This document shows positions 14,076 through 22,731 of a stretch of DNA of 64,000 bases, piece by piece (position 1 is the first letter of the stretch; every line of letters starts with the position of its first letter). A program made the translations under genes and the position numbers. This stretch comes from Mycolicibacterium canariasense. GTDB lineage: Bacteria > Actinomycetota > Actinomycetes > Mycobacteriales > Mycobacteriaceae. The stretch spans positions 124,001 through 188,000 of the forward strand of contig NZ_LQOL01000058.1 of the NCBI RefSeq assembly GCF_002101555.1, written 5' to 3'. The notes below the pieces were generated by a model that was not told where the DNA came from, did no database searches, and saw only the letters and a list, made by a program, of their open reading frames with translations.

Positions 14076-16788
14076 GCTGCGTGCGTTCGCCGCACAACTG
14101 CCTTTCGGGCTGGACGAGTTCCAGGTCAAGGCCTGCACCGCGCTGGAGGCCGGGCACGGTGTGCTGGTGTGCGCCCCGACCGGTGCAGGTAAAACCGTGG
14201 TGGGCGAGTTCGCGGTGCATCTCGCGCTGGCCGCCGGGCGCAAGTGCTTCTACACCACGCCGATCAAGGCGCTGAGCAATCAGAAGCACGCCGATCTGGT
14301 GCAGCGCTACGGAGCGGAACGCATCGGCCTGCTCACCGGGGATCAGGCGATCAACGGTGACGCACCGGTGGTGGTGATGACCACCGAGGTGCTGCGCAAC
14401 ATGCTGTACGCCGATTCCCCTGCGCTGCAGGGTCTTTCCCACGTGGTGATGGACGAGGTGCACTTCCTCGCCGACCGGATGCGCGGCGCGGTGTGGGAGG
14501 AGGTGATCCTGCACCTGCCCGAGGAGGTACGGTTGGTCAGCCTGTCGGCGACGGTGAGCAATGCCGAGGAATTCGGCGGCTGGATCCAGACGGTCCGTGG
14601 TGACACCACCGTCGTGGTCGACGAGCACCGCCCGGTGCCACTGTCGCAGCACATGATGGTCGGGAAGCGGTTGTTCGACCTCTTCGAGGGCACCGACCAC
14701 GCGCTGGTGGCGCCGGAGCTGCTGCGGCACATCGCCCACCGGCGCGAGGCCGACCGGCTTGCCGACTGGCAGCCGTCCCGCGGACGCGAGCGATCAGGTG
14801 GGCGGCGGCAGAACGCCCGGCCCAGCCTCAGCCGGATGCCCACTCGTCCCGAGGTGATCAGCACCCTCGACGCCGAGGGCCTGCTCCCGGCGATCACGTT
14901 CGTGTTCTCCCGGGCCGGCTGCGACGCCGCGGTGAAACAGTGCCTGCGCTCGTCCCTGCGCCTCACCGACGAGGAGCAGCGGGCCCGGATCGCCGAGGTC
15001 ATCGACCGCCGGTGCGCCGATCTGGCCGAATCCGATCTGGTGGTGTTGGGCTATCACGAATGGCGCGAGGGGCTGCTGCGCGGGCTGGCTGCCCACCACG
15101 CCGGCATGCTCCCGGTGTTCCGGCATACCGTCGAGGAGTTGTTCACCGCGGGCTTGATCAAGGCGGTGTTCGCCACGGAGACACTGGCTTTGGGTATCAA
15201 CATGCCGGCGCGCACGGTGGTGCTGGAGCGGTTGGTGAAGTACAACGGCGAGCAGCATGCGCCGCTGACACCGGGGGAGTACACCCAGCTGACCGGCCGG
15301 GCCGGACGCCGCGGGATCGACGTCGAGGGTCATGCCGTGGTGCTGTGGGATCCCCGCGACAGTGCCGCCGAACCCGCGGAGGTCGCCGGCCTGGCCTCCA
15401 CCCGAACCTTCCCGCTGAAGAGCTCCTTCGCCCCGTCGTACAACATGACGATCAACCTGGTCAGCCAGCTCGGCCCGGTGCAGGGCCGCAAGTTGCTGGA
15501 ACGTTCCTTCGCGCAGTTCCAGGCCGACCGTTCCGTGGTCGGCCTGGTCCGGGGTATCAGCCGCGGCGAGAAGATGATGGCCGACATCGCCAAGGAGCTG
15601 GGCGACGATCAGGTGCTGGAGTACGCCCGGCTGCGGGCGGACATCTCGGCCAGGGAGCGCGCCCAGTCCCGGGCGTCGCGGCTGCAACGCCGCAAGGCGG
15701 CCGACGACGCGCTGGCCGAACTGCGCCGCGGCGACATCATCACCATCAGCCAGGGCCGGCGCGGCGGCCTGGCCGTCGTGCTCGAGCCTGCCCAGGACAC
15801 CGACGACCCGCGCCCGCTCATCCTCACCGAACACCGCTGGGCGGGCCGGATCTCGTCGGCCGACTATTCGGGAGCCTCGGCACCACTGGGCTCGATGAGC
15901 CTGCCCAAACGCGTCGAACACCGTCAGCCCCGGGTGCGCCGCGATCTGGCCTCGGCGCTGCGGTCGGCCGCGGCCGGGCTGCGGATGCCATCGGACAAGC
16001 GCCGCGCGGCCGGCGAACGGGATATCGATCCCGAATTGACCGCCCTGCGTGAGCAACTGCGCCGCCACCCGGTCCATTCGGCGCCGGACCGCGAAGAGCG
16101 GGTACGGGTGGCCGAACGCTACCTGCGCATCGAACGCGACAACGCACAGTTGCAACAAAAGGTCTCCGCGGCGACGAATTCACTGGCCCGCACCTTCGAC
16201 CGCATCCTGGTGCTGCTCACCGAACGCGGCTTCATCACCGGCCGTGGTGCTGCGACCGCGGTCACCGACGACGGCCGGTTGCTGGCCCGGATCTACAGCG
16301 AGAGTGACCTTTTGGTCGCCGAATGCCTGCGCTCGGGCACCTGGAACGGCCTGGACGCCGCCGAACTGGCCGCGGTGCTGTCGGCGGTGCTGTTCGAATC
16401 CCGTGGTGACGGCCCGTCGCCGCAGGGGTTCGACATCCCGACGGCCGCCCTGCGCCGCGCACTGACCAGCACCCGGCGGGTCTCCTCGGAGCTGCGCGCC
16501 GACGAGACCCGGCACCGCATCGCCCCCAGCCGGGAAACCGACGACGGATTCGTCACCGCCGTCTATCGGTGGGCCACCACCGGCGACCTGACCGCCGCGC
16601 TGCTGGCCTCCGACGTCAACGGCAACGGATCACCGCTGTCCGCAGGCGATTTCGTGCGTTGGTGCCGTCAAGTGCTCGACCTGCTGGACCAGGTCCGCAA
16701 CGCCGCACCCGATGCGGCCCTGCGGGCCACCGCCAAGCGTGCGATCACCGCGATTCGCCGCGGTGTGGTGGACATCGACACCGCTTAG
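14059..16788 (+). CDS. helY: HelY-like DEAD/DEAH-box (Ski2/Mtr4-type) helicase
   Basis: This 909-residue superfamily 2 helicase contains motif I (APTGAGKT, about residues 36-43), motif II DEVH (VVMDEVHFLADRM), motif III SAT (SLSATVSN), and motif VI QLTGRAGRRGID. A C-terminal DSHCT-like region follows (TNSLARTFDRILVLL). It matches M. tuberculosis Rv2092c closely by recollection and lies in the same position after tatC. Relatives act in RNA unwinding or decay, and the mycobacterial role is not well defined. ATG 14059 is preferred because it gives the family-like N-terminus; a TTG precedes it directly. The first 17 bases overlap tatC in another frame. Confidence 0.95.
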   Translation: MTTPPELRAFAAQLPFGLDEFQVKACTALEAGHGVLVCAPTGAGKTVVGEFAVHLALAAGRKCFYTTPIKALSNQKHADLVQRYGAERIGLLTGDQAINGDAPVVVMTTEVLRNMLYADSPALQGLSHVVMDEVHFLADRMRGAVWEEVILHLPEEVRLVSLSATVSNAEEFGGWIQTVRGDTTVVVDEHRPVPLSQHMMVGKRLFDLFEGTDHALVAPELLRHIAHRREADRLADWQPSRGRERSGGRRQNARPSLSRMPTRPEVISTLDAEGLLPAITFVFSRAGCDAAVKQCLRSSLRLTDEEQRARIAEVIDRRCADLAESDLVVLGYHEWREGLLRGLAAHHAGMLPVFRHTVEELFTAGLIKAVFATETLALGINMPARTVVLERLVKYNGEQHAPLTPGEYTQLTGRAGRRGIDVEGHAVVLWDPRDSAAEPAEVAGLASTRTFPLKSSFAPSYNMTINLVSQLGPVQGRKLLERSFAQFQADRSVVGLVRGISRGEKMMADIAKELGDDQVLEYARLRADISARERAQSRASRLQRRKAADDALAELRRGDIITISQGRRGGLAVVLEPAQDTDDPRPLILTEHRWAGRISSADYSGASAPLGSMSLPKRVEHRQPRVRRDLASALRSAAAGLRMPSDKRRAAGERDIDPELTALREQLRRHPVHSAPDREERVRVAERYLRIERDNAQLQQKVSAATNSLARTFDRILVLLTERGFITGRGAATAVTDDGRLLARIYSESDLLVAECLRSGTWNGLDAAELAAVLSAVLFESRGDGPSPQGFDIPTAALRRALTSTRRVSSELRADETRHRIAPSRETDDGFVTAVYRWATTGDLTAALLASDVNGNGSPLSAGDFVRWCRQVLDLLDQVRNAAPDAALRATAKRAITAIRRGVVDIDTA

Positions 16789-16865
16789 CTGGGACACAAC
16801 GGTTCCGCCTGCTCACCGACCCGAAACGGTACTGTGTTGCCAACGGACCTCAACCAAGGAGAGAC

Positions 16866-17639
16866 ATGAGCGGACCGCAGGGATCTGACCCGACGCAGGC
16901 GTGGCCGGGTCAGCAGCCGCAGTCCGGCGGAGCGCAGCCGCCGAGCGAGCAGCACGCTTGGCAGCCGCCGTCCACGCCCGAGCAGCAGCCCACCACCGAG
17001 GCACCGGCCTGGCAGCCGCCGGCATACCAAACCCCGCAGTACCCCCAGTACCAGCAGCCCGCCCCGCCGGTGCCGCCGCAGTACAACCCGCAGCAGTACC
17101 CGCCGCAGCCCGACCAGTACGGTCAGCCCACGGCCTACGCCCCGCAGGGCTACCCGCAATACGGCCCGCCCCCCGGCCAGCCGCAGCCGTACGACCCGGC
17201 CGCACAGCAGTACGGACAGCCCCAGCCGTACGGCCAGCCCGGTCCGTACGACCAGCAGTACTCGCCGTACGGCGCGCCGGTCCCAGCCGAGGAGAGCTCC
17301 AAGAAGTCGCTCGCCGTGATCGGCGGGGTCGTCGGCCTGCTCGCCGCGATCATCGTCGCGGTGGTGCTGGTGCTCGGCTTCTGGAAGCCGGGCTGGTTCG
17401 TCACCACCAAGCTCGACGTCAACGCGGCCCAGACCGGTGTGCAGCAGATCCTGACCGACGAGGCCAACGGGTACGGCGCCAAGAACGTCAAGGATGTCAC
17501 CTGCAACGACGGCAACAGCCCGACGGTCAAGAAGGGTGACAGCTTCGAATGTGTCGTCAGCATCGACGGCACCAAGCGTCAGGTGACGGTGACCTTCCAG
17601 GACGACAAGGGCACCTACGAGGTCGGCCGACCGAAGTAG
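16866..17639 (+). CDS. Membrane-anchored DUF4333 protein with Pro/Gln/Tyr-rich N-terminus
   Basis: This 257-residue protein has three parts. Residues 1-140 are low-complexity Pro-Gln-Tyr-Gly repeats (many QPYGQP and YPPQ units). A single transmembrane helix follows at about 147-170 (LAVIGGVVGLLAAIIVAVVLVLG). The C-terminal extracytoplasmic DUF4333 domain has two cysteines (VTCNDG, SFECVV) that may pair. It corresponds to Rv2091c by position and form. The cytosolic tail may be disordered and could contact other proteins. An AAGGAGAG ribosome site precedes ATG 16866, and TACTGT at about 16830 is a plausible -10. A strong hairpin terminator follows. Confidence 0.9.
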   Translation: MSGPQGSDPTQAWPGQQPQSGGAQPPSEQHAWQPPSTPEQQPTTEAPAWQPPAYQTPQYPQYQQPAPPVPPQYNPQQYPPQPDQYGQPTAYAPQGYPQYGPPPGQPQPYDPAAQQYGQPQPYGQPGPYDQQYSPYGAPVPAEESSKKSLAVIGGVVGLLAAIIVAVVLVLGFWKPGWFVTTKLDVNAAQTGVQQILTDEANGYGAKNVKDVTCNDGNSPTVKKGDSFECVVSIDGTKRQVTVTFQDDKGTYEVGRPK

Positions 17640-17678
17640 GCCGGCACCGCCCACGAACAGACCACGAACCGACACTGA

Positions 17679-17708
17679 CTCCCGCATTCCCGTCGAGGAA
17701 TGCGGGAG
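17679..17708. terminator. Bidirectional intrinsic terminator (perfect 12-bp stem)
   Basis: CTCCCGCATTCC (17679-17690) and GGAATGCGGGAG (17697-17708) form a perfect stem with a CGTCGA loop. Flanking GACAC/GTGTC can extend it. It lies between the convergent DUF4333 and exonuclease genes and can serve both. The right side is followed by TTGGTGT, so U residues are few, as is usual in mycobacteria. Confidence 0.75.
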
Positions 17709-17726
17709 TTGGTGTCTGCTCGGCAG

Positions 17727-18692
17727 CTACAACCGATCCAGCGCCTTCTGCAGTCGCCCGATCGATGACGTCACCCCGAACTCGCCGGCCAGCTCGGCCA
17801 CTCGGGCCGGGTCGGCCGCCGCGAGCGGCAGCGTGTCGGTCGGGGTCGACATCGTCACCGCCGCGTCGGTGGCGACCCGCACCACCGGCTCGGCCGCGGT
17901 GATGTAGTCGGTGGCCGCCAGCAGTTTCTTGCGCGCTGCGGCCGGCAGCGTCGAGCGCGGATCGGTCGCCGCGGCCAGGATCGCTGCCAGCGACCCGTAT
18001 TGCGCCAGCAGGGTCGCGGCGGTCTTCTCGCCGATACCGGCCACCCCGGGCAGCCCGTCGGAGGCGTCACCACGCAGCAGCGCCAGTTCGGCGTACGCCG
18101 GTCCGGCCCGGTCGATCGGCACGCCGTAGGTGTCGGCGACCTCGGCGGGGCCGAACAGTGTGGCCTTGGCCAGTCCCCGCCCGATGTAGAAGACCCGCAC
18201 CGGGACCGGGTCGTCGCCGACCAGCTGCAGCAGGTCGCGGTCGCCACTGACCACGGTCACCGCGTCCCGGCGCTCCCGGGCGGCCAGGGTGCCCAGCACG
18301 TCATCCGCCTCGTACCCGGCCGCGCCCGCGGTGGCGATCCCGAACGCGTCCAGCATCGCCATGATCATGTCGACCTGCGGGGTGAGCTCGTCGGGCACTT
18401 CTTCGATGTCCGGGGTGCCCGCCGGCTCCGGCACCGCGACCCGGTGCGCCTTGTACGACGGGATCAGATCGACGCGCCACTGCGGCCGCCAATCGTCGTC
18501 ACGGCACACCACCAGTCGCCGCGGCCGGTGGGCGGTGACCAGTGCGGCGATGTTGTCGAGGAAGCCGCGCAGCGCGTTCACCGGCCGACCGTCCGGTGCG
18601 GTGATCGAGGATGGCACCCCGAAGAAGGATCGGAACCACATGCTGGCGCCGTCGAGCAGCAGGACCGGGCCGGGATCTTCGTCGTGCAGCAC
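17727..18692 (-). CDS. 5'-3' exonuclease (Pol I-type FEN domain, stand-alone)
   Basis: This 321-residue protein resembles the N-terminal 5' nuclease domain of DNA polymerase I and matches Rv2090 as recalled. It begins with LLLDGASMWFRSFFG. The metal-binding acids appear in GYEADDVLGT and VVSGDRDLLQLV, and ALLRGDASDGLPGVAGIGEKTA is the helix-hairpin-helix/H3TH region. The family removes 5' flaps and RNA primers. Start GTG 18692 lies six bases after a TACTGT -10 on the minus strand, which suggests a leaderless mRNA. That -10 overlaps the -10 of the divergent VOC gene. Confidence 0.93.
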   Translation of the reverse strand: MLHDEDPGPVLLLDGASMWFRSFFGVPSSITAPDGRPVNALRGFLDNIAALVTAHRPRRLVVCRDDDWRPQWRVDLIPSYKAHRVAVPEPAGTPDIEEVPDELTPQVDMIMAMLDAFGIATAGAAGYEADDVLGTLAARERRDAVTVVSGDRDLLQLVGDDPVPVRVFYIGRGLAKATLFGPAEVADTYGVPIDRAGPAYAELALLRGDASDGLPGVAGIGEKTAATLLAQYGSLAAILAAATDPRSTLPAAARKKLLAATDYITAAEPVVRVATDAAVTMSTPTDTLPLAAADPARVAELAGEFGVTSSIGRLQKALDRL

Positions 18693-18698
18693 GGCCTG

Positions 18699-18708
18699 AC
18701 AGTAGCGT
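18699..18708. promoter_or_regulatory. Overlapping divergent -10 elements
   Basis: On the minus strand TACTGT occupies 18704-18699, six bases from GTG 18692 of the exonuclease gene. On the plus strand TAGCGT occupies 18703-18708, five bases from ATG 18714 of the VOC gene. The two hexamers share two base pairs, so polymerase could serve only one direction at a time. Confidence 0.5.
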
Positions 18709-18713
18709 GAGGT

Positions 18714-19109
18714 ATGACCTTCACCGTCGATCGCGTCGACCACGTCGTGCTCAACTGCCGTGACACCGCCGCCACCATCGAGTGGTATGTCCGGGTGCTG
18801 GGGATGCGCCGGGAAGAGTTCGGCGAGGGCCGGACCGCGCTGGTGTTCGGCAGCCAGAAGCTCAACGTGCGCCCCACCGGCGCACCGAACTGGGTGACCG
18901 CGCACGCCGATGTGCCGGGCTCGCTGGACCTCTGTTTCATCGCCGACGCCGACGCCGCCGAGATCGGTGCGCACCTGCGCTCCTGCGGCGTCGAGATCAC
19001 CGAGGGGCCGGTCGCCAAGACCGGCGCGCTCGGGCCGATGACCTCCCACTACTGCCGCGACCCGGAAGGCAACCTGGTCGAGGTCGCCACCTATCGGGCC
19101 GCCCACTAA
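18714..19109 (+). CDS. VOC-family (glyoxalase/dioxygenase-like) protein
   Basis: This is a 131-residue single-domain protein with the beta-alpha-beta-beta-beta VOC fold. It has VDHVVLNCRDTAATIEWY at the N-terminus, with a candidate metal His at position 9, and ends in YCRDPEGNLVEVATY, which carries the typical C-terminal Glu ligand. Members include glyoxalase I, extradiol dioxygenases and fosfomycin-resistance-type proteins, and this sequence does not settle which. It lies back-to-back with the exonuclease gene and 10 bases before pepE. Its TAA stop doubles as part of the pepE -10. Confidence 0.85.
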   Translation: MTFTVDRVDHVVLNCRDTAATIEWYVRVLGMRREEFGEGRTALVFGSQKLNVRPTGAPNWVTAHADVPGSLDLCFIADADAAEIGAHLRSCGVEITEGPVAKTGALGPMTSHYCRDPEGNLVEVATYRAAH

Positions 19110-19112
19110 CCT
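19107..19112 (+). promoter_or_regulatory. -10 of pepE made from the VOC stop codon
   Basis: TAACCT begins with the TAA stop of the VOC gene and is followed by seven bases and ATG 19120, the spacing expected for a leaderless transcript of pepE. No Shine-Dalgarno sequence is visible before that ATG. Confidence 0.5.
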
Positions 19113-19119
19113 CGACGCC

Positions 19120-20265
19120 ATGCACTCCAGCCGCTTCAGCACCGACGTGTACGCCCAACGGCTGCGGATCGCCGCTGCCGGTGCCGCCGAGGCCGGCCTG
19201 GCCGGGCTGGTCATCACCCCCGGCTATGACCTGCGGTACCTGGTCGGATCGCGCGCGCAGACGTTCGAACGGCTCACCGCGCTGGTGCTGCCCGCCGACG
19301 GGTCGGTGCCGACGATCGTGGTGCCACGCCTGGAGCTGGCCTCGCTCAAGGAGTCGGCCGTGCCGGATCTGGGTGTGACGGTGCGGGATTGGGTCGACGG
19401 CGAGAACCCGTACCGGCTGGTCGCCGATGCGCTGCCCGGCTCGATGGCCGCGGTGCCCGATGGGCGGCTCGCCGCCGTTACGGATTCCATGCCCGCCCTG
19501 CACCTGCTACCCCTGGCCGACCTGCTGGGGACCGTGCCGGTGCTGGCCACCGACGTGCTGCGGCGCCAGCGCATGATCAAGGACGCGGCCGAGATCGGCG
19601 CGCTGCGCAAGGCAGGCGCGGCCATCGACCGGGTGCACGCCCGGGTGCCGGAGTTCCTGGTGCCGGGCCGCACCGAAGCCGATGTCGCCGCCGATATCGC
19701 CGAAGCCATTGTCGCCGAAGGCCATTCGGAGGCTGCATTCATCATCGTGGGCTCCGGGCCCAACGGCGCGGACCCGCACCACGAGTGCTCGGACCGGGAG
19801 CTGCGCGCGGGCGACATCGTCGTGGTGGACATCGGCGGACCATATGAGCCCGGCTACAACTCCGATTCCACCCGCACCTACAGCCTCGGCGAGCCGCAGC
19901 CGGAGGTGGCTCGGCAGTACGCGGTGCTCCAGCGGGCCCAGGCGCAGGCCGTCGCGGCGATCCGGCCGGGCATGAGCGCGGCGGCCGTGGACGCGGTGGC
20001 GCGCGACGTGCTGGCCGACGAGGGGCTGGCCGAGGTGTTCGTGCATCGCACCGGGCACGGCATCGGCCTGTCGGTGCACGAGGAGCCCTACATCGTGGCG
20101 GGCAACGACCTGACGCTGGAACCGGGGATGGCCTTCTCGGTGGAGCCCGGAATCTATTTCCCGGGCCGATGGGGCGCCCGCATCGAGGACATCGTCGTCG
20201 TCACCGAACAGGGAGCCGAGTCGGTGAACAACCGCCCGCACGAGCTGATCGTGGTGCCCGTCTGA
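19120..20265 (+). CDS. pepE: Xaa-Pro dipeptidase / M24-family aminopeptidase PepE
   Basis: This 381-residue cytosolic M24 metallopeptidase cleaves X-Pro dipeptides or N-terminal residues before proline. An N-terminal creatinase-like domain (residues 1-140) is followed by the pita-bread catalytic domain. Candidate metal ligands are the aspartates in VVDIGG and YNSDSTRTY, the histidine in TGHGIGL, and the glutamates in FSVEPGIY and ARIEDIV. It corresponds to Rv2089c in order and content. The start lies seven bases after TAACCT. It runs convergent to the Rv2074 homologue with 26 bases between them. Confidence 0.95.
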   Translation: MHSSRFSTDVYAQRLRIAAAGAAEAGLAGLVITPGYDLRYLVGSRAQTFERLTALVLPADGSVPTIVVPRLELASLKESAVPDLGVTVRDWVDGENPYRLVADALPGSMAAVPDGRLAAVTDSMPALHLLPLADLLGTVPVLATDVLRRQRMIKDAAEIGALRKAGAAIDRVHARVPEFLVPGRTEADVAADIAEAIVAEGHSEAAFIIVGSGPNGADPHHECSDRELRAGDIVVVDIGGPYEPGYNSDSTRTYSLGEPQPEVARQYAVLQRAQAQAVAAIRPGMSAAAVDAVARDVLADEGLAEVFVHRTGHGIGLSVHEEPYIVAGNDLTLEPGMAFSVEPGIYFPGRWGARIEDIVVVTEQGAESVNNRPHELIVVPV

Positions 20266-20291
20266 CCGACCGGCCGCGCGCCGCGGACGGT

Positions 20292-20726
20292 TCAGTCGGA
20301 CTCGGTGTCGCCGCGGTCCAGCAGACCCGAGGATCCCAGTACGCGCTGCACACGCACCTCGATGACCACCCGGCGCGGGTTCACCCGCGGGGTGCGGTAC
20401 CGCTGGGCATAGCGCAGCTCGGCATCGCGGACATCGTCGGGATCGGCGCTGACGGTGGACGTGCCCTCCAGGGACAGCCAGCGTGCGCCGTCGACCTGGC
20501 TGAGCACCGCCACACCGCGCTCGGCGGCGTTGACGGCCTTCTGCGAGCCGCCGGTGGTGATGACCCGGGCGATGTGGGTCTTGGGGTCGAAGGTGAAGCC
20601 GACGGCCACGACGTGCGGTGAATTGTCCCCGCGCAGGGTGGTCAGCATGGCCAGATGCCGCTCGGTCAGAAACGCCAGGGCATCGTTGGTCAGTCGCGTC
20701 GTCGCCTTACGACCGGAAGTAGCCAT
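20292..20726 (-). CDS. F420H2-dependent biliverdin reductase-like split-barrel protein (Rv2074 homologue)
   Basis: This is a 144-residue flavin/deazaflavin split-barrel protein. RHLAMLTTLRGDNSPHVVAVGFTF, GSQKAVNA and SQVDGARWLSLEG follow Rv2074 almost residue for residue as I recall. Rv2074 has been characterised as reducing biliverdin to bilirubin with F420H2. The ATG at 20726 follows a TAGCGT hexamer at eight bases on the minus strand. The start is only 35 bases from the divergent SDR start, so the two may share control. Part of the downstream end is acidic (GDTESD). Confidence 0.92.
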   Translation of the reverse strand: MATSGRKATTRLTNDALAFLTERHLAMLTTLRGDNSPHVVAVGFTFDPKTHIARVITTGGSQKAVNAAERGVAVLSQVDGARWLSLEGTSTVSADPDDVRDAELRYAQRYRTPRVNPRRVVIEVRVQRVLGSSGLLDRGDTESD

Positions 20727-20761
20727 CGGGGTCCACGCTAGCGCAGGCCATAATCGCTGCC

Positions 20762-21568
20762 ATGAAGGACACACCGGCGGCCTGGGGACACCTCCCGCTT
20801 GCGGGGGAGAGCGAAGCGACCCGGCGGGCCACCTCGGGTCCCGTGGTGATCTTCGGCGGCCGCAGTGAGATCGGCCTGGAGCTGGCCACACGGCTGGCAC
20901 CCGGCAACACCGTGGTGCTGGCCGCGCGGCGCGCCGACCACCTCGGCGAGCAGATCACCGCGCTCGAGGCGGCCGGGGCTACCGACGTCCAGGTGCGTGA
21001 GTTCGATGCCGACGACACCGCCGCGCATCCGGCGCTGGTCGCCGCGATCGAGGCCGAGGTCGGTCCGATCGGCACCGCGGTGCTGGCGTTCGGTGTGCTC
21101 GGGGACCAGCAGCGCGCGGAAGCGGATCCGGCGCACGCGGTGGCCGTCGTGCACACCGACTACGTGGCTCAGGTGAGCCTGCTCACCGTGCTGGCCGCGG
21201 CGATGCGGGCCCGCGGCAGCGGACGGCTGGTGGTGTTCTCGTCGATCGCCGGCGCCAGGGTGCGTCGCGCCAACTACGTCTACGGGTCGGCCAAGGCCGG
21301 CCTGGACGGGTTCGCCAGTGGCCTGGCCGATGCGTTGCACGGCACCGGCGTCCACGTGCTGATCGTGCGTCCCGGATTCGTGATCGGTCACATGACCGCG
21401 GGCATGGAGCCGGCCCCGCTGGCCAGCACGCCCGGTCAGGTGGCCGAGGCGACCGCCCGGGCGCTGGCCCGGGGCAAGGGCGCGGTGTGGGTGCCGGGGG
21501 CGATCCGGCCGCTGATCTTCGCGACGCGGCTGGTGCCGCGGGCCGTCTGGCGCAGGTTGAAGCGATGA
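20762..21568 (+). CDS. SDR-family oxidoreductase (Rv2073c homologue)
   Basis: This 268-residue short-chain dehydrogenase sits at the head of the cob cluster. The cofactor motif is atypical (FGGRSEIGLE rather than TGxxxGIG). The catalytic Ser in VVFSSIAGARV and YVYGSAKAG with Tyr and Lys are present. Before the fold lies an N-terminal extension (AAWGHLPLAGESEATRRATSG) encoded by DNA containing GAGCGAAGCGAC, the same core as the repeat in cobIJ. It may be a repeat insertion. ATG 20762 follows CATAAT by seven bases. It overlaps cobL (ATGA), so it is transcribed with the corrin genes. A role in cobalamin synthesis is not shown. Confidence 0.88.
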   Translation: MKDTPAAWGHLPLAGESEATRRATSGPVVIFGGRSEIGLELATRLAPGNTVVLAARRADHLGEQITALEAAGATDVQVREFDADDTAAHPALVAAIEAEVGPIGTAVLAFGVLGDQQRAEADPAHAVAVVHTDYVAQVSLLTVLAAAMRARGSGRLVVFSSIAGARVRRANYVYGSAKAGLDGFASGLADALHGTGVHVLIVRPGFVIGHMTAGMEPAPLASTPGQVAEATARALARGKGAVWVPGAIRPLIFATRLVPRAVWRRLKR

Positions 21569-22731
21569 GGGTTGTCGTCGTCGGCATCGGCGCCGACGGG
21601 ATGGCCGGGCTTTCACCGGCATCCGCCGCCGAATTACGCAGGGCCACCGTCATTTACGGCGCATCGCGGCAGCTGGGGCTACTCGACGACAGCATCACAG
21701 GGCAACGCCGGGAGTGGCCGTCGCCCATGCTGCCGGCGCTGCCCACCCTGTTCGACGGGCTCGACACCGCACACGTGGTGGCCTCCGGTGACCCCATGCT
21801 GCACGGTATCGGCGCCACCCTGGTTCGCATCTTCGGCGCCACGGCGGTCCGGGTGCTGCCGCACGTGTCGTCGGTGACGCTGGCCTGCGCCCGGCTCGGG
21901 TGGTCGGTGCAGGACACCGAGGTGATCAGCCTGGTCACGGCCGACCCCGTCACCGCGGTGCGCCGGGGCGGGCAGGCGGTGGTGCTCAGCCGCGACGGGG
22001 ACACACCCGCGGCACTGGCCCGCCTGCTCACCGAAACCGGCCGCGGTGCATCGGAATTCACGGTGCTGGAGCAGCTCGGCGGGCCGCGGGAACGGGTGCG
22101 GCACGCGCCGGCCGAACGGTTCGCCGACACCGTGGACGACCTCAACGTGATCGCGGTGCGCTACCTGCCCGACGACCGGCGGCTTCACACATTGCCCGAC
22201 AGCCAGCTGGCCCACGACGGGCAGATCACCAAGCAGGGCATCCGTGCGGTCACGCTGGCTGCGCTCGGCCCGCGGCCGGGTGAACTGTTGTGGGATGTCG
22301 GCTCCGGGTCGGGCAGCATCGCCGTCGAATGGTGCCGCAGCGGGTCCGGTCTGCGGGCGGTGGCGTTCGAGCGGGATCCGCAGCGCCGTGACCGCATCGC
22401 CGCCAATGCGCGCGCCTTCGGTGTCGGCATCGACATCCGCGGGGCGGCGCCCGACGATTTCGGCGACGCACCGGCCCCGTCGGCGGTGTTCGTCGGTGGC
22501 GGCATCACCACACCAAGCTTGCTCGACGGGTGCTTCGAACACCTGGCGCCGGGCGGCCGCCTGGTGGCCAACGTGGTCACCGCGGAATCAGAAGCCGTTG
22601 TCATCCAGTGGTATTCGACGTTAGGTGGACAGTTGCACCGGTTCCAGCACTACCGAGGAGAGCCCGTGGGCGGGTTCACCGGCTTCCGGCCGGCCTACCC
22701 GGTGACCCAGTGGTCGGTGAGCAAGCCGTGA
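21565..22731 (+). CDS. cobL: Precorrin-6Y C5,15-methyltransferase (decarboxylating) CobL
   Basis: CobL catalyses two SAM-dependent methylations (C5 and C15) and the C12 acetate decarboxylation that convert precorrin-6B to precorrin-8. The 388-residue protein is a CbiE-CbiT fusion. The N-terminal tetrapyrrole-methylase domain (about 1-205) has VVGIGADGMAGLSP and VASGDPMLHGIG. The C-terminal Rossmann methyltransferase domain has LLWDVGSGSGSIAVEW. The start overlaps the SDR stop and the end overlaps cobM by GTGA, so the genes are translationally coupled. This is the aerobic (late cobalt insertion) pathway, consistent with cobN and cobG nearby. Confidence 0.97.
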   Translation: MRVVVVGIGADGMAGLSPASAAELRRATVIYGASRQLGLLDDSITGQRREWPSPMLPALPTLFDGLDTAHVVASGDPMLHGIGATLVRIFGATAVRVLPHVSSVTLACARLGWSVQDTEVISLVTADPVTAVRRGGQAVVLSRDGDTPAALARLLTETGRGASEFTVLEQLGGPRERVRHAPAERFADTVDDLNVIAVRYLPDDRRLHTLPDSQLAHDGQITKQGIRAVTLAALGPRPGELLWDVGSGSGSIAVEWCRSGSGLRAVAFERDPQRRDRIAANARAFGVGIDIRGAAPDDFGDAPAPSAVFVGGGITTPSLLDGCFEHLAPGGRLVANVVTAESEAVVIQWYSTLGGQLHRFQHYRGEPVGGFTGFRPAYPVTQWSVSKP

